This document shows, in pieces, positions 17,541-25,550 of a DNA stretch of 43,374 bases. The position numbers and the translations under genes are program-made. The number at the start of each line of letters is the position of its first letter. Within the stretch, counting starts at the first letter, position 1. Source of the DNA: Nioella sp964229645 (lineage in GTDB: Bacteria > Pseudomonadota > Alphaproteobacteria > Rhodobacterales > Rhodobacteraceae). The stretch spans positions 1 to 43,374 of the forward strand of contig NZ_CAXREX010000188.1 in the NCBI RefSeq assembly GCF_964229645.1. The letters run 5' to 3'. The notes beneath the pieces are model-generated. The model was given only the letters and a program-made list of their open reading frames with translations. It made no database searches and was not told the origin of the DNA.

Positions 17541-18818
17541 TCAGCTGCGCTCCGGCACTGGTATGTTGCCGGAGCGCAGGTTCAGTTCGACCGAGCACAG
17601 GCACCAAAGCATCTTGCCAAGCCCGAGGATGTTCTTGTCGAACTCCTCGATCAGCCCCTTCACATCAAGCCAGTAAAGCACGTCACGTTCCGCAAGATCG
17701 CTCAACAGGCCGTGTGCGAAGTCGTTGAACTGCGCGTTCTTCGTCCACAGCAGCTCCCAATTGGTGTGAAGGGCCGTCCTGGCCGAGCGTTCCAGCTTTT
17801 CCTCCGGGGTCTTTGGTTCCGGTTCAGGGGCGTAGCGGGGATCTTCTGGGTGCACGAGGTCGTCGAAGATCCGGGGCCAATTCTCTTTCAGCATGCGATG
17901 ATAGTGGGCCTGTCCCAGCCGTTCTTCGGGGGCCATTGTCAGATAGGATTTCTGCCAACGCGGATCGTTGTAGATGGTGATGATCCCCTTGCGCACGGAT
18001 TGATGCTGCGCTGTGCCGCCATCGCCAATGAAGTTGATCCCGATCCTCTGGTGCTGGCGATAGCACATGTCCAGCTGGTCGTCGTAGCCCATGATCTCTT
18101 GCGGAAGAAGTGGAGCCTTGGGCAGAACGCTGAACGGGTCGTAGTCCTCGGGCACCATCGTCTGGACCAGCCGCTTGGTGGAGGGGCGGAACACTTCGTT
18201 CTTCTTGGCGAAGGCGGCCAGCGCGTCCTGCCAGCTGTCATGCCAGACCCCATGCAGGCGCTTTCCGCTGGTGGCATCCCCCAGAAAGCCGGACATCGAC
18301 GGGTAGGAAGAATAAGGTTTCAGCGGATTGGTGAGCTGGGTCTTCATTCCGTAGAGCGTTCCGGCGGTTCCCTCTGGACGGGCCTGGAACCGCTTGATCC
18401 AGTCATCGACATCATAGGTGCCGCCTTGCGTCTCGATCAGGAAATGGGTGGGCAGAACATGATCGGTGAAGTAGCGGGCACGCTCGATATCCCTGTTGCC
18501 TTTCTGGCCGGTCGTATAGGCGATGATGTTTTCGGGGGGCAGGACTTCCAGAGCGACGCCAAGCAACCCACGGGAATCCATGCCGGACGTGACGCCAAGG
18601 CGAAGCTTTTCGGTGCCGGTCTCCTCGAACCGGTCCCGGAAGATGCGCACTGCAAGGTCGCGCGCCGAGGCGGGCGAGGCAGGATCGAAGCAATCGACGC
18701 CATCATCGGTCAGGATGGTGCGGTAGAAAGCTGCTTTTTCCTCGGCCTTGGACAAGCTTGGCAGGAATGCGAACCACATGAAATCGCATAGCTTTTTATA
18801 GCTGGCATTCATCGTCAT
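17541..18818 (-). CDS. Stand-alone asparagine-synthase-like PP-loop protein
   Basis: 425 residues. Around 74-90 it reads LGVTSGMDSRGLLGVALEV, the AMP-forming PP-loop of asparagine-synthetase C-terminal domains; the usual SGGxDSR is TSGMDSR, keeping Gly, Asp, Ser and Arg but losing one Gly. The following strand and acidic region (NIIAYTTGQKGNRDIERA) fits the family. There is no N-terminal glutaminase domain, so it would use free ammonia or another amine. Such proteins occur in surface-glycan or secondary-metabolite loci, but no such genes adjoin. The longest frame opens with TTG 18827; ATG 18818 is preferred. Codon use is looser and GC lower than in pgi; may be acquired. Confidence 0.65.
   Translation of the reverse strand: MTMNASYKKLCDFMWFAFLPSLSKAEEKAAFYRTILTDDGVDCFDPASPASARDLAVRIFRDRFEETGTEKLRLGVTSGMDSRGLLGVALEVLPPENIIAYTTGQKGNRDIERARYFTDHVLPTHFLIETQGGTYDVDDWIKRFQARPEGTAGTLYGMKTQLTNPLKPYSSYPSMSGFLGDATSGKRLHGVWHDSWQDALAAFAKKNEVFRPSTKRLVQTMVPEDYDPFSVLPKAPLLPQEIMGYDDQLDMCYRQHQRIGINFIGDGGTAQHQSVRKGIITIYNDPRWQKSYLTMAPEERLGQAHYHRMLKENWPRIFDDLVHPEDPRYAPEPEPKTPEEKLERSARTALHTNWELLWTKNAQFNDFAHGLLSDLAERDVLYWLDVKGLIEEFDKNILGLGKMLWCLCSVELNLRSGNIPVPERS
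17545..17579. terminator. 13-bp perfect inverted repeat between pgi and convergent gene
   Basis: CTGCGCTCCGGCA (17545-17557) and TGCCGGAGCGCAG (17567-17579), 9-base loop. It starts 15 bases after the pgi stop and lies within the last codons of the convergent asparagine-synthase-like gene. Only GTTCAGTT follows on the plus strand, so as an intrinsic terminator it would depend on stem strength. Confidence 0.5.
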
Positions 18819-19201
18819 ATCGGTCAAAAGCCCCCGGTAATGCCATCGCCCGGCATTGCCAGGGAGTATAACCCGACTTTTGTTGATCTAGTCAATTTTC
18901 GCGGATCGTGATCTGAACCGCTGTCTCGTCGGGGGGGGGCGATTCCCGGCATCAACAGCCAAGACAAGGGGCAGGTTAACCGGTCAAGGGCGGCTCGATG
19001 CCTGGGCTGGCGGCCTTCGCTGAAGGCCTTTCTGGCCGAGCAGGCGCGCGACGCGCGTGAAAGCCCCGGCAAACCACTTTGGGCTGATACTGCCCCCGGG
19101 GCGGGGCTTTGGGGGGGAAGCCCGCTTGCCCCGGGGACAGCACCAGCCAAGAAGCGACCGGAGCACAGGGAGGGCCTCCGGTCGTTTCGTGTCGGATGGG
19201 C
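18819..19201. other. Gene-free stretch; hairpin after the LuxR gene
   Basis: No convincing gene: the frames here lack ribosome sites and family likeness. The stretch includes a run of nine Gs near 18930, a G/C-rich patch at 19090-19130 (CCCCGGGGCGGGG and CCCCGGGG), and a 9-bp hairpin CGACCGGAG (19155-19163) / CTCCGGTCG (19176-19184). That hairpin lies 18 bases past the end of the LuxR-type gene and may terminate it, with CTTCTT on the minus strand. Confidence 0.45.
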
Positions 19202-19807
19202 TCAGACCAGTTGCCGACCGATGGCAGCCACGGCGACCTGGGTTCGATTCGAGACGCCGAGCTTGGAAATCAGCCGCTTGACCTGCAACTTGATGGTGGT
19301 TTCCTCCAAGCCCATCTGTCTTGCGATTTCCTTGTTGGACAGGCCCTGGCTCAGGTGCATCAGGGTCAGGGATTCCCGCAAGGTTAGGTCGTTCTTGGCC
19401 GCCGATACCGCAAGCGCCTGGTGCAGGTCATAGGGGAAGTAGCGTGCACCGGTAAGCATGTACTGGATGGCGGTGATCGCCGAGTCCAGGGACATGGACC
19501 TGGAGATAATGCCGAATGCGCCGGCCTCCATCAGTTTCAGCGTTGTGGACGAGCGGCAATCCGAGACGAGAGCCACGGGATGAGCCGGGTGATCCTTCAA
19601 GAAACCTGGGAAGGCAGAGACGCTGTTCTGCCCCAGAAGGTCCTGCCGCAACAGGATGAGATCGACGGGTTCTGGCGCAGACAGGATGTCATCTGCCTGT
19701 TCAAGTGAGCAGGCCCGGACAAGTTCCAAGTCGCTTTTCGCTTCCATGGCCACACAAATCGAGGTGCCAAAGAGTTCGTTGTCGTCGATCAGGAGGATGC
19801 GGGACAT
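19202..19807 (-). CDS. LuxR-family regulator with pseudo-receiver domain
   Basis: 201 residues: an N-terminal CheY-like receiver and a C-terminal LuxR/NarL helix-turn-helix (about 140-195: LTLRESLTLMHLSQGLSNKEIARQMGLEETTIKLQVKRLISKLGV). The receiver keeps the acidic pair Asp8-Asp9, but the phospho-acceptor position in LILLRQDLLG is Arg54, and the usual Lys is Arg103 (GAFGIISRS). So it is probably not controlled by normal phosphorylation (inference). No histidine kinase is adjacent. ATG 19807 has AAGGA upstream. An AT-rich 480-base region with palindromic motifs precedes it. Confidence 0.85.
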   Translation of the reverse strand: MSRILLIDDNELFGTSICVAMEAKSDLELVRACSLEQADDILSAPEPVDLILLRQDLLGQNSVSAFPGFLKDHPAHPVALVSDCRSSTTLKLMEAGAFGIISRSMSLDSAITAIQYMLTGARYFPYDLHQALAVSAAKNDLTLRESLTLMHLSQGLSNKEIARQMGLEETTIKLQVKRLISKLGVSNRTQVAVAAIGRQLV

Positions 19808-20263
19808 TGAGTTGGTCCTTCTAGGCGTCTGTTCGCGCAGTCGGAAGATTTTGAAGACCGCGGTTTCGATGGGCAAGATTTGATCAAAATTAACCGAAAT
19901 CCAAAACTATGCGATCGAATGGCTTTGTATCTAAGGAGGAGTCACGAGGGTCTGCCTGATAAGCTTTTTTCGGCATTTCTCGTGAATTATATATATATTA
20001 CAATGCTTTGTGTCTCTGGAGGCTTCTGCTTTTCCTCTTAAGGATGACGTGAAATTCCGTGACGTAACATCTGCGAAACTGAGTGCAAAATTGGGATGCG
20101 CTGACGTAATTTGATCAATCAGAGTCCGTGTGCTGCAGCTAAAGATAGCAGAACCTCTGCCCCGTGATTCCAACCTGCTACCCAAGAAGTGAGCTATTTA
20201 GGAAGACTTGCACGAGCGCTTCACCGGCACCTTGGCCAATGCGCATCCTGAGATGGGGGAAAC
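19808..20263. other. AT-rich intergenic region with repeated motifs
   Basis: No supported gene. Two TTTGATCAA palindromes stand at 19879 and 20110, 231 bases apart. Three TGACGT copies lie at 20045, 20060 and 20102, the last two as TGACGTAA. A TATATATAT run sits near 19990. Base composition is far more AT-rich than the rest of the window, as expected for a regulatory region or for foreign DNA next to a tRNA gene. The first palindrome is 72 bases upstream of the LuxR-type start and may be its operator. Confidence 0.45.
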
Positions 20264-20286
20264 AAAAAGCGCCCACTGCGGGGCGC
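20264..20286 (-). terminator. Terminator of tRNA-Gly
   Basis: On the minus strand GCGCCC-CGCAGT-GGGCGC (20286-20269) is followed by TTTTTG. A classic intrinsic terminator 7 bases after the encoded CCA. Confidence 0.85.
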
Positions 20287-20292
20287 CTTCTT

Positions 20293-20366
20293 TGGAGCGG
20301 GTAACGGGAATCGAACCCGTAACTTAAGCTTGGGAAGCTCGCGTGATACCTTTTCACCATACCCGC
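20293..20366 (-). tRNA. tRNA-Gly (anticodon CCC), CCA encoded
   Basis: 74 nt including CCA. Acceptor GCGGGTA pairs with TACCCGC; D stem GTGA/TCAC with GG in the loop; anticodon loop TTCCCAA gives CCC; T arm ACGGG-TTCGATT-CCCGT; discriminator T then CCA. The anticodon stem CGAGC/GCTTA has a G-T wobble and an outer C-A mismatch. Reads GGG codons. It borders the AT-rich, atypical block to its left, the 3' side of the tRNA, where integrative elements insert. Confidence 0.93.
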
Positions 20367-20404
20367 GCTCTGGAGGGTTGAGGTAATCGGATGCCCGGCT
20401 GTCG

Positions 20405-21790
20405 TCAAGATGCCTTCGTCCCCGGCGGTGGCAGATTTCGGGGTTGGTAGAAGGGCCAGCGGCGGGTGCGCTCGGCCAGGCTGTCGTCCAATTCGTGCCC
20501 CATGGGGATGGCGCGGGGTTCTTCCAGTGGCAGATACCATTTCCACAGCCAGGCAATTCGCCCCGGCCAGCCACGTCGCTTGATGGATTTGGGCAGGATT
20601 TCAAGCGGATACCACCAGATCGACATGCTGTCATGGATCTCGGCCATGGCGTCGGGGCGGGCATAGGGCGTGCCGTCGAGGCTTTTGACTTCGCGCCGCC
20701 TGCCCTCAAAATGCACCTCGCGCCGTTTCGGGTTGAGCCGCAGCCCCGGCGCGGGCAGGGGCAGGTCGCGTCTGCGATCGGGCGGGGCCTTGGCGCGGTC
20801 CTCGCGGTTGGCGGCAAGCTCGGCCTCATGCAGCGCGTCGAGCATCCATAGAAGCGTCAGCTTGCCGATCCCGGATTCCCGTTCGCGCGGGCTGCCGCCA
20901 ATGTCGGAATGGTAGCCCGGGAACCAGCGCTGGCGCACGTATTGGCGCCGCTTCTGGCCTTCGTGGCGGAAGCGGTTGCCGTAATAGGCGGGGTCGGGCG
21001 TCCAGAAGAGGGGGCGGAACATGCTGCGCTTTTCGTCGGTGGCCAGCGCGTGCAGGACAATGCGCACCGAGGGGTTCGAGTCCACGTTCGCGTGCACCCG
21101 CAGCTCCATCGGGCTGAAGTTGCGCGGCAGGTTGCGGATCGGGCGCTGGAAGCTGACCATGGAACTGACCGTATCGAACAGGCAAAGCGCCCGGATCGGC
21201 ACGTTGGCATCGGGTTTCAGCGTGTCCTCGTAGCGCCGCAACTGGCGGAAAGTGACCGAATGGGGCAGGGCGCGGTCGGTATCGGTCACGGCGCGATAGG
21301 CCCGGAAGGCCCCGGTCGCAAGATGCAGCTTGTCGGGCGCGATCAGCCCGAAATTGTGGATGAAGCCCGCCAGGATGCGCGCCGCGTAGGCCCCGCGCGA
21401 AAAGCCGAAAATGTAGATCTGGTCTTTCTGCGCCTCCGGGCGGGGGGCGGGTTTCTTCCCGCCAAGCTCGCGTTTCAGGCGCTGTTCGAAGTTCCATTCG
21501 CGGTTCTTCTGTTGCGTGCTCTTGTAGTTGCGGCACAGGAAACGGTAGGCGTCCAGCACGTCATCTTCCAGCCCAAGCCCGAAGGCCAGACCCGCCACCG
21601 CGCGCGCCTTCTGCCGCCATTTCCAGTCGAACAACCGGGGTTCGTCGAAGGTGCCGACCCCCGGAACGTAATGGGTGATCTGCTGGTCATCATTGCGCAA
21701 GGCATTGTAAAGCTTGATGATATTGGTCTGGTAATCGCCGACCTCGTTGCCGGTTCCGTCAAAGCAGATGACGATCTTGCGCGCTTTCAT
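20405..21790 (-). CDS. DUF2235 alpha/beta hydrolase (Tle1-like fold)
   Basis: 461 residues of the DUF2235 family. N-terminal KIVICFDGTGNEVG is the family opening; Ser131 in GFSRGAYAAR is the nucleophile; HSDIGGS is the later conserved segment, probably carrying the acid. DUF2235 includes type VI secretion phospholipase effectors (Tle1), but no vgrG, hcp or immunity gene is nearby and there is no signal peptide. A housekeeping or storage-lipid-related hydrolase is as likely. ATG 21790 opens MKARKIVICFDG. It sits 38 bases from the tRNA-Gly 5' end. Confidence 0.88.
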   Translation of the reverse strand: MKARKIVICFDGTGNEVGDYQTNIIKLYNALRNDDQQITHYVPGVGTFDEPRLFDWKWRQKARAVAGLAFGLGLEDDVLDAYRFLCRNYKSTQQKNREWNFEQRLKRELGGKKPAPRPEAQKDQIYIFGFSRGAYAARILAGFIHNFGLIAPDKLHLATGAFRAYRAVTDTDRALPHSVTFRQLRRYEDTLKPDANVPIRALCLFDTVSSMVSFQRPIRNLPRNFSPMELRVHANVDSNPSVRIVLHALATDEKRSMFRPLFWTPDPAYYGNRFRHEGQKRRQYVRQRWFPGYHSDIGGSPRERESGIGKLTLLWMLDALHEAELAANREDRAKAPPDRRRDLPLPAPGLRLNPKRREVHFEGRRREVKSLDGTPYARPDAMAEIHDSMSIWWYPLEILPKSIKRRGWPGRIAWLWKWYLPLEEPRAIPMGHELDDSLAERTRRWPFYQPRNLPPPGTKAS

Positions 21791-21860
21791 GACCCAAACC
21801 CTTGCCTACTAGTTACCCGTGCCCAGTGTGGCGGGGCGGGTGGCCCGGGGGCAAGGGGGG

Positions 21861-22418
21861 TTATCCTTGCCCCGCGACCCCGAGCCGTTCGGCAAAGCCG
21901 CGATAGTCGCTGCTGCGGTCTGCCTCGGTCATCGCGTCGCCGTCGCCATAGGCGAAATCGACGCCCGCGCCTTCGACGAGCCGGTTGAACAGGTTGAAAA
22001 GCGCACAGACCTGCACTGCGTGATACAGCGCCTCTTCGCTCCAGCCTGCGTCCAGCACGGCGCGGACATCCTCGCGTGTCAGGCGGCTAGGCAGGTGGTT
22101 CAGCTTCCTCACATAGGCCAGCAGCGGGCGCATCTCGGGCGCGACGGGGGCGGTGTCGGGATTATCCAGAAGCGCCTCGACCAGTCCCGGCGCAACCCCA
22201 AGCGCCTCGGCATAGATGCGGTGCGAGCCAAGGCAGAAGGCGCAGGCATTCAGGCCCGAGACATAGGCGGCGATCAGCTCGCATTGCGCGGCGGTCAGCG
22301 GCGCGCCCGCCTTCATGACGGCTTCCACATGCATCAGCAGGGGCCCCGCATGGGCCGGGTGGCGTGTCAGAAGGTCAGACAGCCGGGCAGGGCTGGGCAG
22401 GCTGGGGAAGAGGGGCAT
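21861..22418 (-). CDS. AhpD-like / carboxymuconolactone decarboxylase-family peroxidase-related protein
   Basis: 185 residues, all-helical CMD/AhpD fold. The redox motif is C59-x2-C62-x3-H66 (ACAFCLGSH), used in AhpD-type proteins for thiol-based peroxide reduction. Length and layout fit the 'uncharacterised peroxidase-related' branch. Cytoplasmic. Same strand as DUF2235, 70 bases upstream of it, so possibly one transcript. The exact substrate is unknown. Confidence 0.85.
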   Translation of the reverse strand: MPLFPSLPSPARLSDLLTRHPAHAGPLLMHVEAVMKAGAPLTAAQCELIAAYVSGLNACAFCLGSHRIYAEALGVAPGLVEALLDNPDTAPVAPEMRPLLAYVRKLNHLPSRLTREDVRAVLDAGWSEEALYHAVQVCALFNLFNRLVEGAGVDFAYGDGDAMTEADRSSDYRGFAERLGVAGQG

Positions 22419-22541
22419 GGGCGGGCTCCGATTGTGGCCCGCCCAGTCTAGTGTAATCTGCCCGCCGCGTGCACCCTTGTGCAGCCTGCCGGATCGGCGC
22501 TTGCCAGCCTCGTGGACAACGGTCGCGTCGACCGAAGGCGA

Positions 22542-24587
22542 TCAGCCGCGCCGACGCCTGCGCCGTCCGCCATCGCCGCCGTCGGCCCCGGCCGCGCCGT
22601 AATGCACCTTGGGCAGGTCAACGACGCTGTTGAGGATCGGGAAGGGCTCGACCGAGTTGGGAATCGCCGAGGCGTTCACGAAATGCTCCTGGAAGCGGGG
22701 TTCGACCGCGGTCTCGATCTTGTGGATCTGGCGCACCACCTGTTCGATGCGTCCCCGCGCCTCGCGCGAGCAAAGCGCGATGCGCGCACCATGGCCGGCA
22801 GCGTTGCCTGCACTCGTGACCTTGTCCAGCGGCGCATCTGGGATCATGCCCAGCACCATCGCGTGCTTGGGGCTGATATGGGCCCCGAAGGCCCCGGCCA
22901 GCGTGACGCGGTCCACGGTTTCGACGCCCATTTCGTCCATCAGGAGCTTCGCCCCGGCATAAAGCGCAGACTTCGCCAGCTGGATTGCGCGGATATCGCC
23001 TTGCGTGACGGTGATGCGCGGTCCGCTATCGGCGCTGCCATCGTGAATGAGATAGGCATGGGTCCGGCCTTCTGGCTCGCAGCGGGGGGTGCCGACCTGG
23101 TCTGCCGACCCGATGAGGCCTGAGGCATCGAGAATGCCCGCAAGGCGCATCTCGGCCACCGCCTCGATGATGCCCGATCCGCAGATGCCGGTGACTCCGG
23201 TGGCGGCGCTTGCCTCGGCAAAGCCGGGATCGTCGGACCACAGATCGCAACCGATGATGCGGAAACGCGGATCCTTGGTGACAGGGTCGATTTCCAGCCG
23301 TTCGATCGCGCCGGGGGCGGCGCGCTGGCCCGAACTGATCTGTGCCCCTTCGAAGGCGGGCCCAGTGGGCGAGGAACAGGCCAGGACCTTGCTCGTGTTG
23401 CCCAGAAGGATTTCGGCATTGGTGCCCACGTCGACGACCAGCACCAGGTCTTCCGACTTGTTTGGCTCTTCCGACAGGGCGACGGCGGCGGCATCGGCCC
23501 CGACATGGCCCGCGATGCAGGGCAGTACGTAGACCTGAGCCTCGGTGTTGAGCGCGGTGAGATCGAGGTCGCGCGCGGGCAGCGACAGCGCGGAGGAGGT
23601 GGCCAGGGCGAAGGGCGCCTGGCCCAGTTCCACCGGGTCGATGCCCAGAAGCAGGTGATGCATGACCGGATTGCAGACGAAGACGGTTTCCACGATGAGG
23701 TCGGGGGCAATCCCGCCCTCGGCGGCAATCTCGCCCGCCAGCGTGTTGATGGCCTCGCGCACCGCGTTGGTCATCTCGGCATCGCCGCCCGGGTTCATCA
23801 TCGCGTAGGAGACACGGCTCATCAGGTCTTCACCGAAGCGGATCTGCGGGTTCATGAGGCCCGAGGAGGCCAGAACGCGCCCGTCGCTGAGGTCGCACAG
23901 ATGCGCCGCAATGGTGGTGGACCCCAGGTCGATCGCCAGCCCGTAAATGCCGCCTTCGTGCAGGCCGGGCCAGATGTCGAGGATGCGCATCGCGTCGGAG
24001 CCCTGCGCCTGGTGCAGCGCCACGGTCACCTGCCATTTGCCCTTGCGCAGAACAGGTTGCAGCTTGCGCATCAGCGGCAGGCCAGCGGTGACATTCTCGA
24101 TCTGCCACTGGTCCTTGAGCGCGCTGCGCAGCCGCTCGAAATCGCCCGAAGGTTCGTGCATGTCGGGTTCTTCGACTTCGACGAAGACCAGCCGCGTTGC
24201 CGGGTCCATGACGATGGGACGATCAGAGGCCGCCTTGCGGACCACCTGGCGGTGGACCTGGCTCTCGGCCGGAACGTCGATGACGATATCGCCTTGCACG
24301 GTGGCCTGGCAGCCCAGCCTGCGGCCCTTCTTCAGGCCGCGCACCCGGTCATAGCGGGCCTCGACCGCGTTCCATTCCGACAGCGCGTCCTCGCGCACGG
24401 TCACCCCGTGCTTGGGGAAGTCGCCATAGGACGGGGCCACCTGGCACTTGGAGCAGATCCCCCGGCCGCCGCAGACGGAATCGAGGTCGACGCCGAGTTT
24501 GCGGGCCGCCGTCAGAACCGGGGTTCCAACAGGGAAACGGCCCCGTTTGCCCGAGGGCGTGAAGATCACCAGAGGATGGTCAGACAT
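22542..24587 (-). CDS. RamA-like corrinoid activation protein (2Fe-2S ferredoxin + ASKHA ATPase)
   Basis: 681 residues. The N-terminus is a plant-type 2Fe-2S ferredoxin, ligands C39-x5-C45-x2-C48 and C93. An actin-like ASKHA region follows (GIYGLAIDLGSTTIAAHL about 215-232, LVLVVDVGTNAEILLG about 385-400, GICGSGIIEAVAEM). This architecture defines reductive activators of corrinoid methyltransferases, which use ATP to bring inactive Co(II) to Co(I) (established for RamA/RACo). RamA itself uses 4Fe-4S clusters; the 2Fe-2S form is closer to the RACo/DUF4445 type. The last 12 residues are GGDGGRRRRRRG, a Gly/Arg tail shared with the MttB-like and MTR-like proteins. The C1 genes upstream are on the same strand. 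Confidence 0.87.
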   Translation of the reverse strand: MSDHPLVIFTPSGKRGRFPVGTPVLTAARKLGVDLDSVCGGRGICSKCQVAPSYGDFPKHGVTVREDALSEWNAVEARYDRVRGLKKGRRLGCQATVQGDIVIDVPAESQVHRQVVRKAASDRPIVMDPATRLVFVEVEEPDMHEPSGDFERLRSALKDQWQIENVTAGLPLMRKLQPVLRKGKWQVTVALHQAQGSDAMRILDIWPGLHEGGIYGLAIDLGSTTIAAHLCDLSDGRVLASSGLMNPQIRFGEDLMSRVSYAMMNPGGDAEMTNAVREAINTLAGEIAAEGGIAPDLIVETVFVCNPVMHHLLLGIDPVELGQAPFALATSSALSLPARDLDLTALNTEAQVYVLPCIAGHVGADAAAVALSEEPNKSEDLVLVVDVGTNAEILLGNTSKVLACSSPTGPAFEGAQISSGQRAAPGAIERLEIDPVTKDPRFRIIGCDLWSDDPGFAEASAATGVTGICGSGIIEAVAEMRLAGILDASGLIGSADQVGTPRCEPEGRTHAYLIHDGSADSGPRITVTQGDIRAIQLAKSALYAGAKLLMDEMGVETVDRVTLAGAFGAHISPKHAMVLGMIPDAPLDKVTSAGNAAGHGARIALCSREARGRIEQVVRQIHKIETAVEPRFQEHFVNASAIPNSVEPFPILNSVVDLPKVHYGAAGADGGDGGRRRRRRG

Positions 24588-24692
24588 GCGCGCGCCTTTC
24601 TCCTTTGCGGCTGTTTTAACGCGCGGGCCGGAAAGGGAAAGGAGCGAAACGGCAAAATCCGGCCGGGTTGCGGCATGAGGTGAAAAAAGGGC

Positions 24693-25400
24693 TCAGGCCG
24701 GTAGCCAGGGCATCAGCCCGCTATTGCCCGCGAACCACATGAATAGCGGGAACGGAAGGATCGCGATGGCGATCGTGGGCAGTGCGATACGGGGGGTGAA
24801 GACGCCGCTCATCCCGGCCATGAGGCAGATGCCGCCGCCGCCGCCGATCAGCCCCGAGCCGGGCATGTTGATCAGAAGCGCGAGCCCCACGTAGCGATAC
24901 CGCAGCGCAAAACGCGCATGCTTGCGCGGCAGGCTGCGCTGAAGCTCGCGCACGCGCTGCGCCGGGCCCATGGGACCGAGCCGGTCCACCAGGGCAGCCG
25001 CCTTGACCAGGTGCAGGTCGAGAAAGAAGCGCTTGAGCGAGTGGATCGGAACAAGCCGCCCGGCCAGGAAGGCCAGTGACAGCCCGCCCATGGTCGCCAG
25101 GTAGATGGGCAGGGCAAATTCCGGTCCGCGCAGGACCAGCAGCGCGATGGCGATCTCGATTCCCGGCACGAATGGCAGGGCGATGAGCAGGGCGTAGGTG
25201 ATGAAAATGGCCAGCAGGATCAGCCGCTCTGCGCGTGCCTCGGCCCGTGCGGGCAGGCTTTCGGCCCAGGACAGCGCGTAGTCGATGACGAAATGCGACA
25301 GGAAGACGATGGCGATCAGCACGACGAGCTTGACGGCAAGCCGCGGCAGCGACTCGCCCCATGTCGGGGGCGTCGTGTCAATCTCTGGGCGCGCGGACAT
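24693..25400 (-). CDS. Multi-pass inner-membrane protein (possibly VTT/DedA-like)
   Basis: 235 residues with about five hydrophobic segments (residues 22-44, 65-85, 88-115, 170-195, 205-228). The Gly-rich element YVGLALLINMPGSGLIGGGGGICLMAG before the last helices recalls VTT/TVP38-type proteins, but the match is by impression only. It lies between the RamA-like gene and the hairpin triplet on the same strand as the C1 genes, so a transport role for that pathway is conceivable; nothing in the sequence proves it. ATG 25400 has no clear ribosome site. Confidence 0.65.
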   Translation of the reverse strand: MSARPEIDTTPPTWGESLPRLAVKLVVLIAIVFLSHFVIDYALSWAESLPARAEARAERLILLAIFITYALLIALPFVPGIEIAIALLVLRGPEFALPIYLATMGGLSLAFLAGRLVPIHSLKRFFLDLHLVKAAALVDRLGPMGPAQRVRELQRSLPRKHARFALRYRYVGLALLINMPGSGLIGGGGGICLMAGMSGVFTPRIALPTIAIAILPFPLFMWFAGNSGLMPWLPA

Positions 25401-25452
25401 GGTGGAAGCCTGGTCTGGGGGTCGCAGGGCACAGGTAGGGGTTCTGGGCCGG

Positions 25453-25550
25453 AAAAAGAAGATTTTTCGGGAAAAATCTTCATATCGATCGGGAAGAATT
25501 TTCTGGAAAATTCTTCCCTGTGCCTCGAAAAATCTTCTGGAAGATTTTTC
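25453..25550 (-). repeat. Three tandem AT-rich perfect hairpins
   Basis: Directly after the stop of the 76-aa gene: GAAAAATCTT-CTGG-AAGATTTTTC (25527-25550), GGGAAGAATTTT/AAAATTCTTCCC with loop CTGG (25491-25518), and GAAGATTTTT-CGGG-AAAAATCTTC (25458-25481). All arms are perfect. On the minus strand the last is followed by TTTTT (25453-25457), so this hairpin works as an intrinsic terminator. Hairpins 1 and 3 share the GAAGATTTTT/GAAAAATCTT arm sequence, in opposite order. AT-rich stems are unusual in this genome. Confidence 0.75.

Noticed and set aside
18824..19166. Frames of 60-108 codons beside the LuxR-type gene
   Set aside because: Low-complexity Arg/Pro/Gly translation and no start signals; treated as non-coding.
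19931..20185. 84-codon frame on the minus strand in the AT-rich region
   Set aside because: No ribosome site, no family likeness, and composition like intergenic DNA.
20405..21790. Type VI secretion phospholipase effector
   Set aside because: The DUF2235 fold fits, but there are no vgrG, hcp, PAAR or immunity genes nearby.
25458..25550. CRISPR array
   Set aside because: Only three units, each a palindrome, with 9-12 base gaps too short for spacers.
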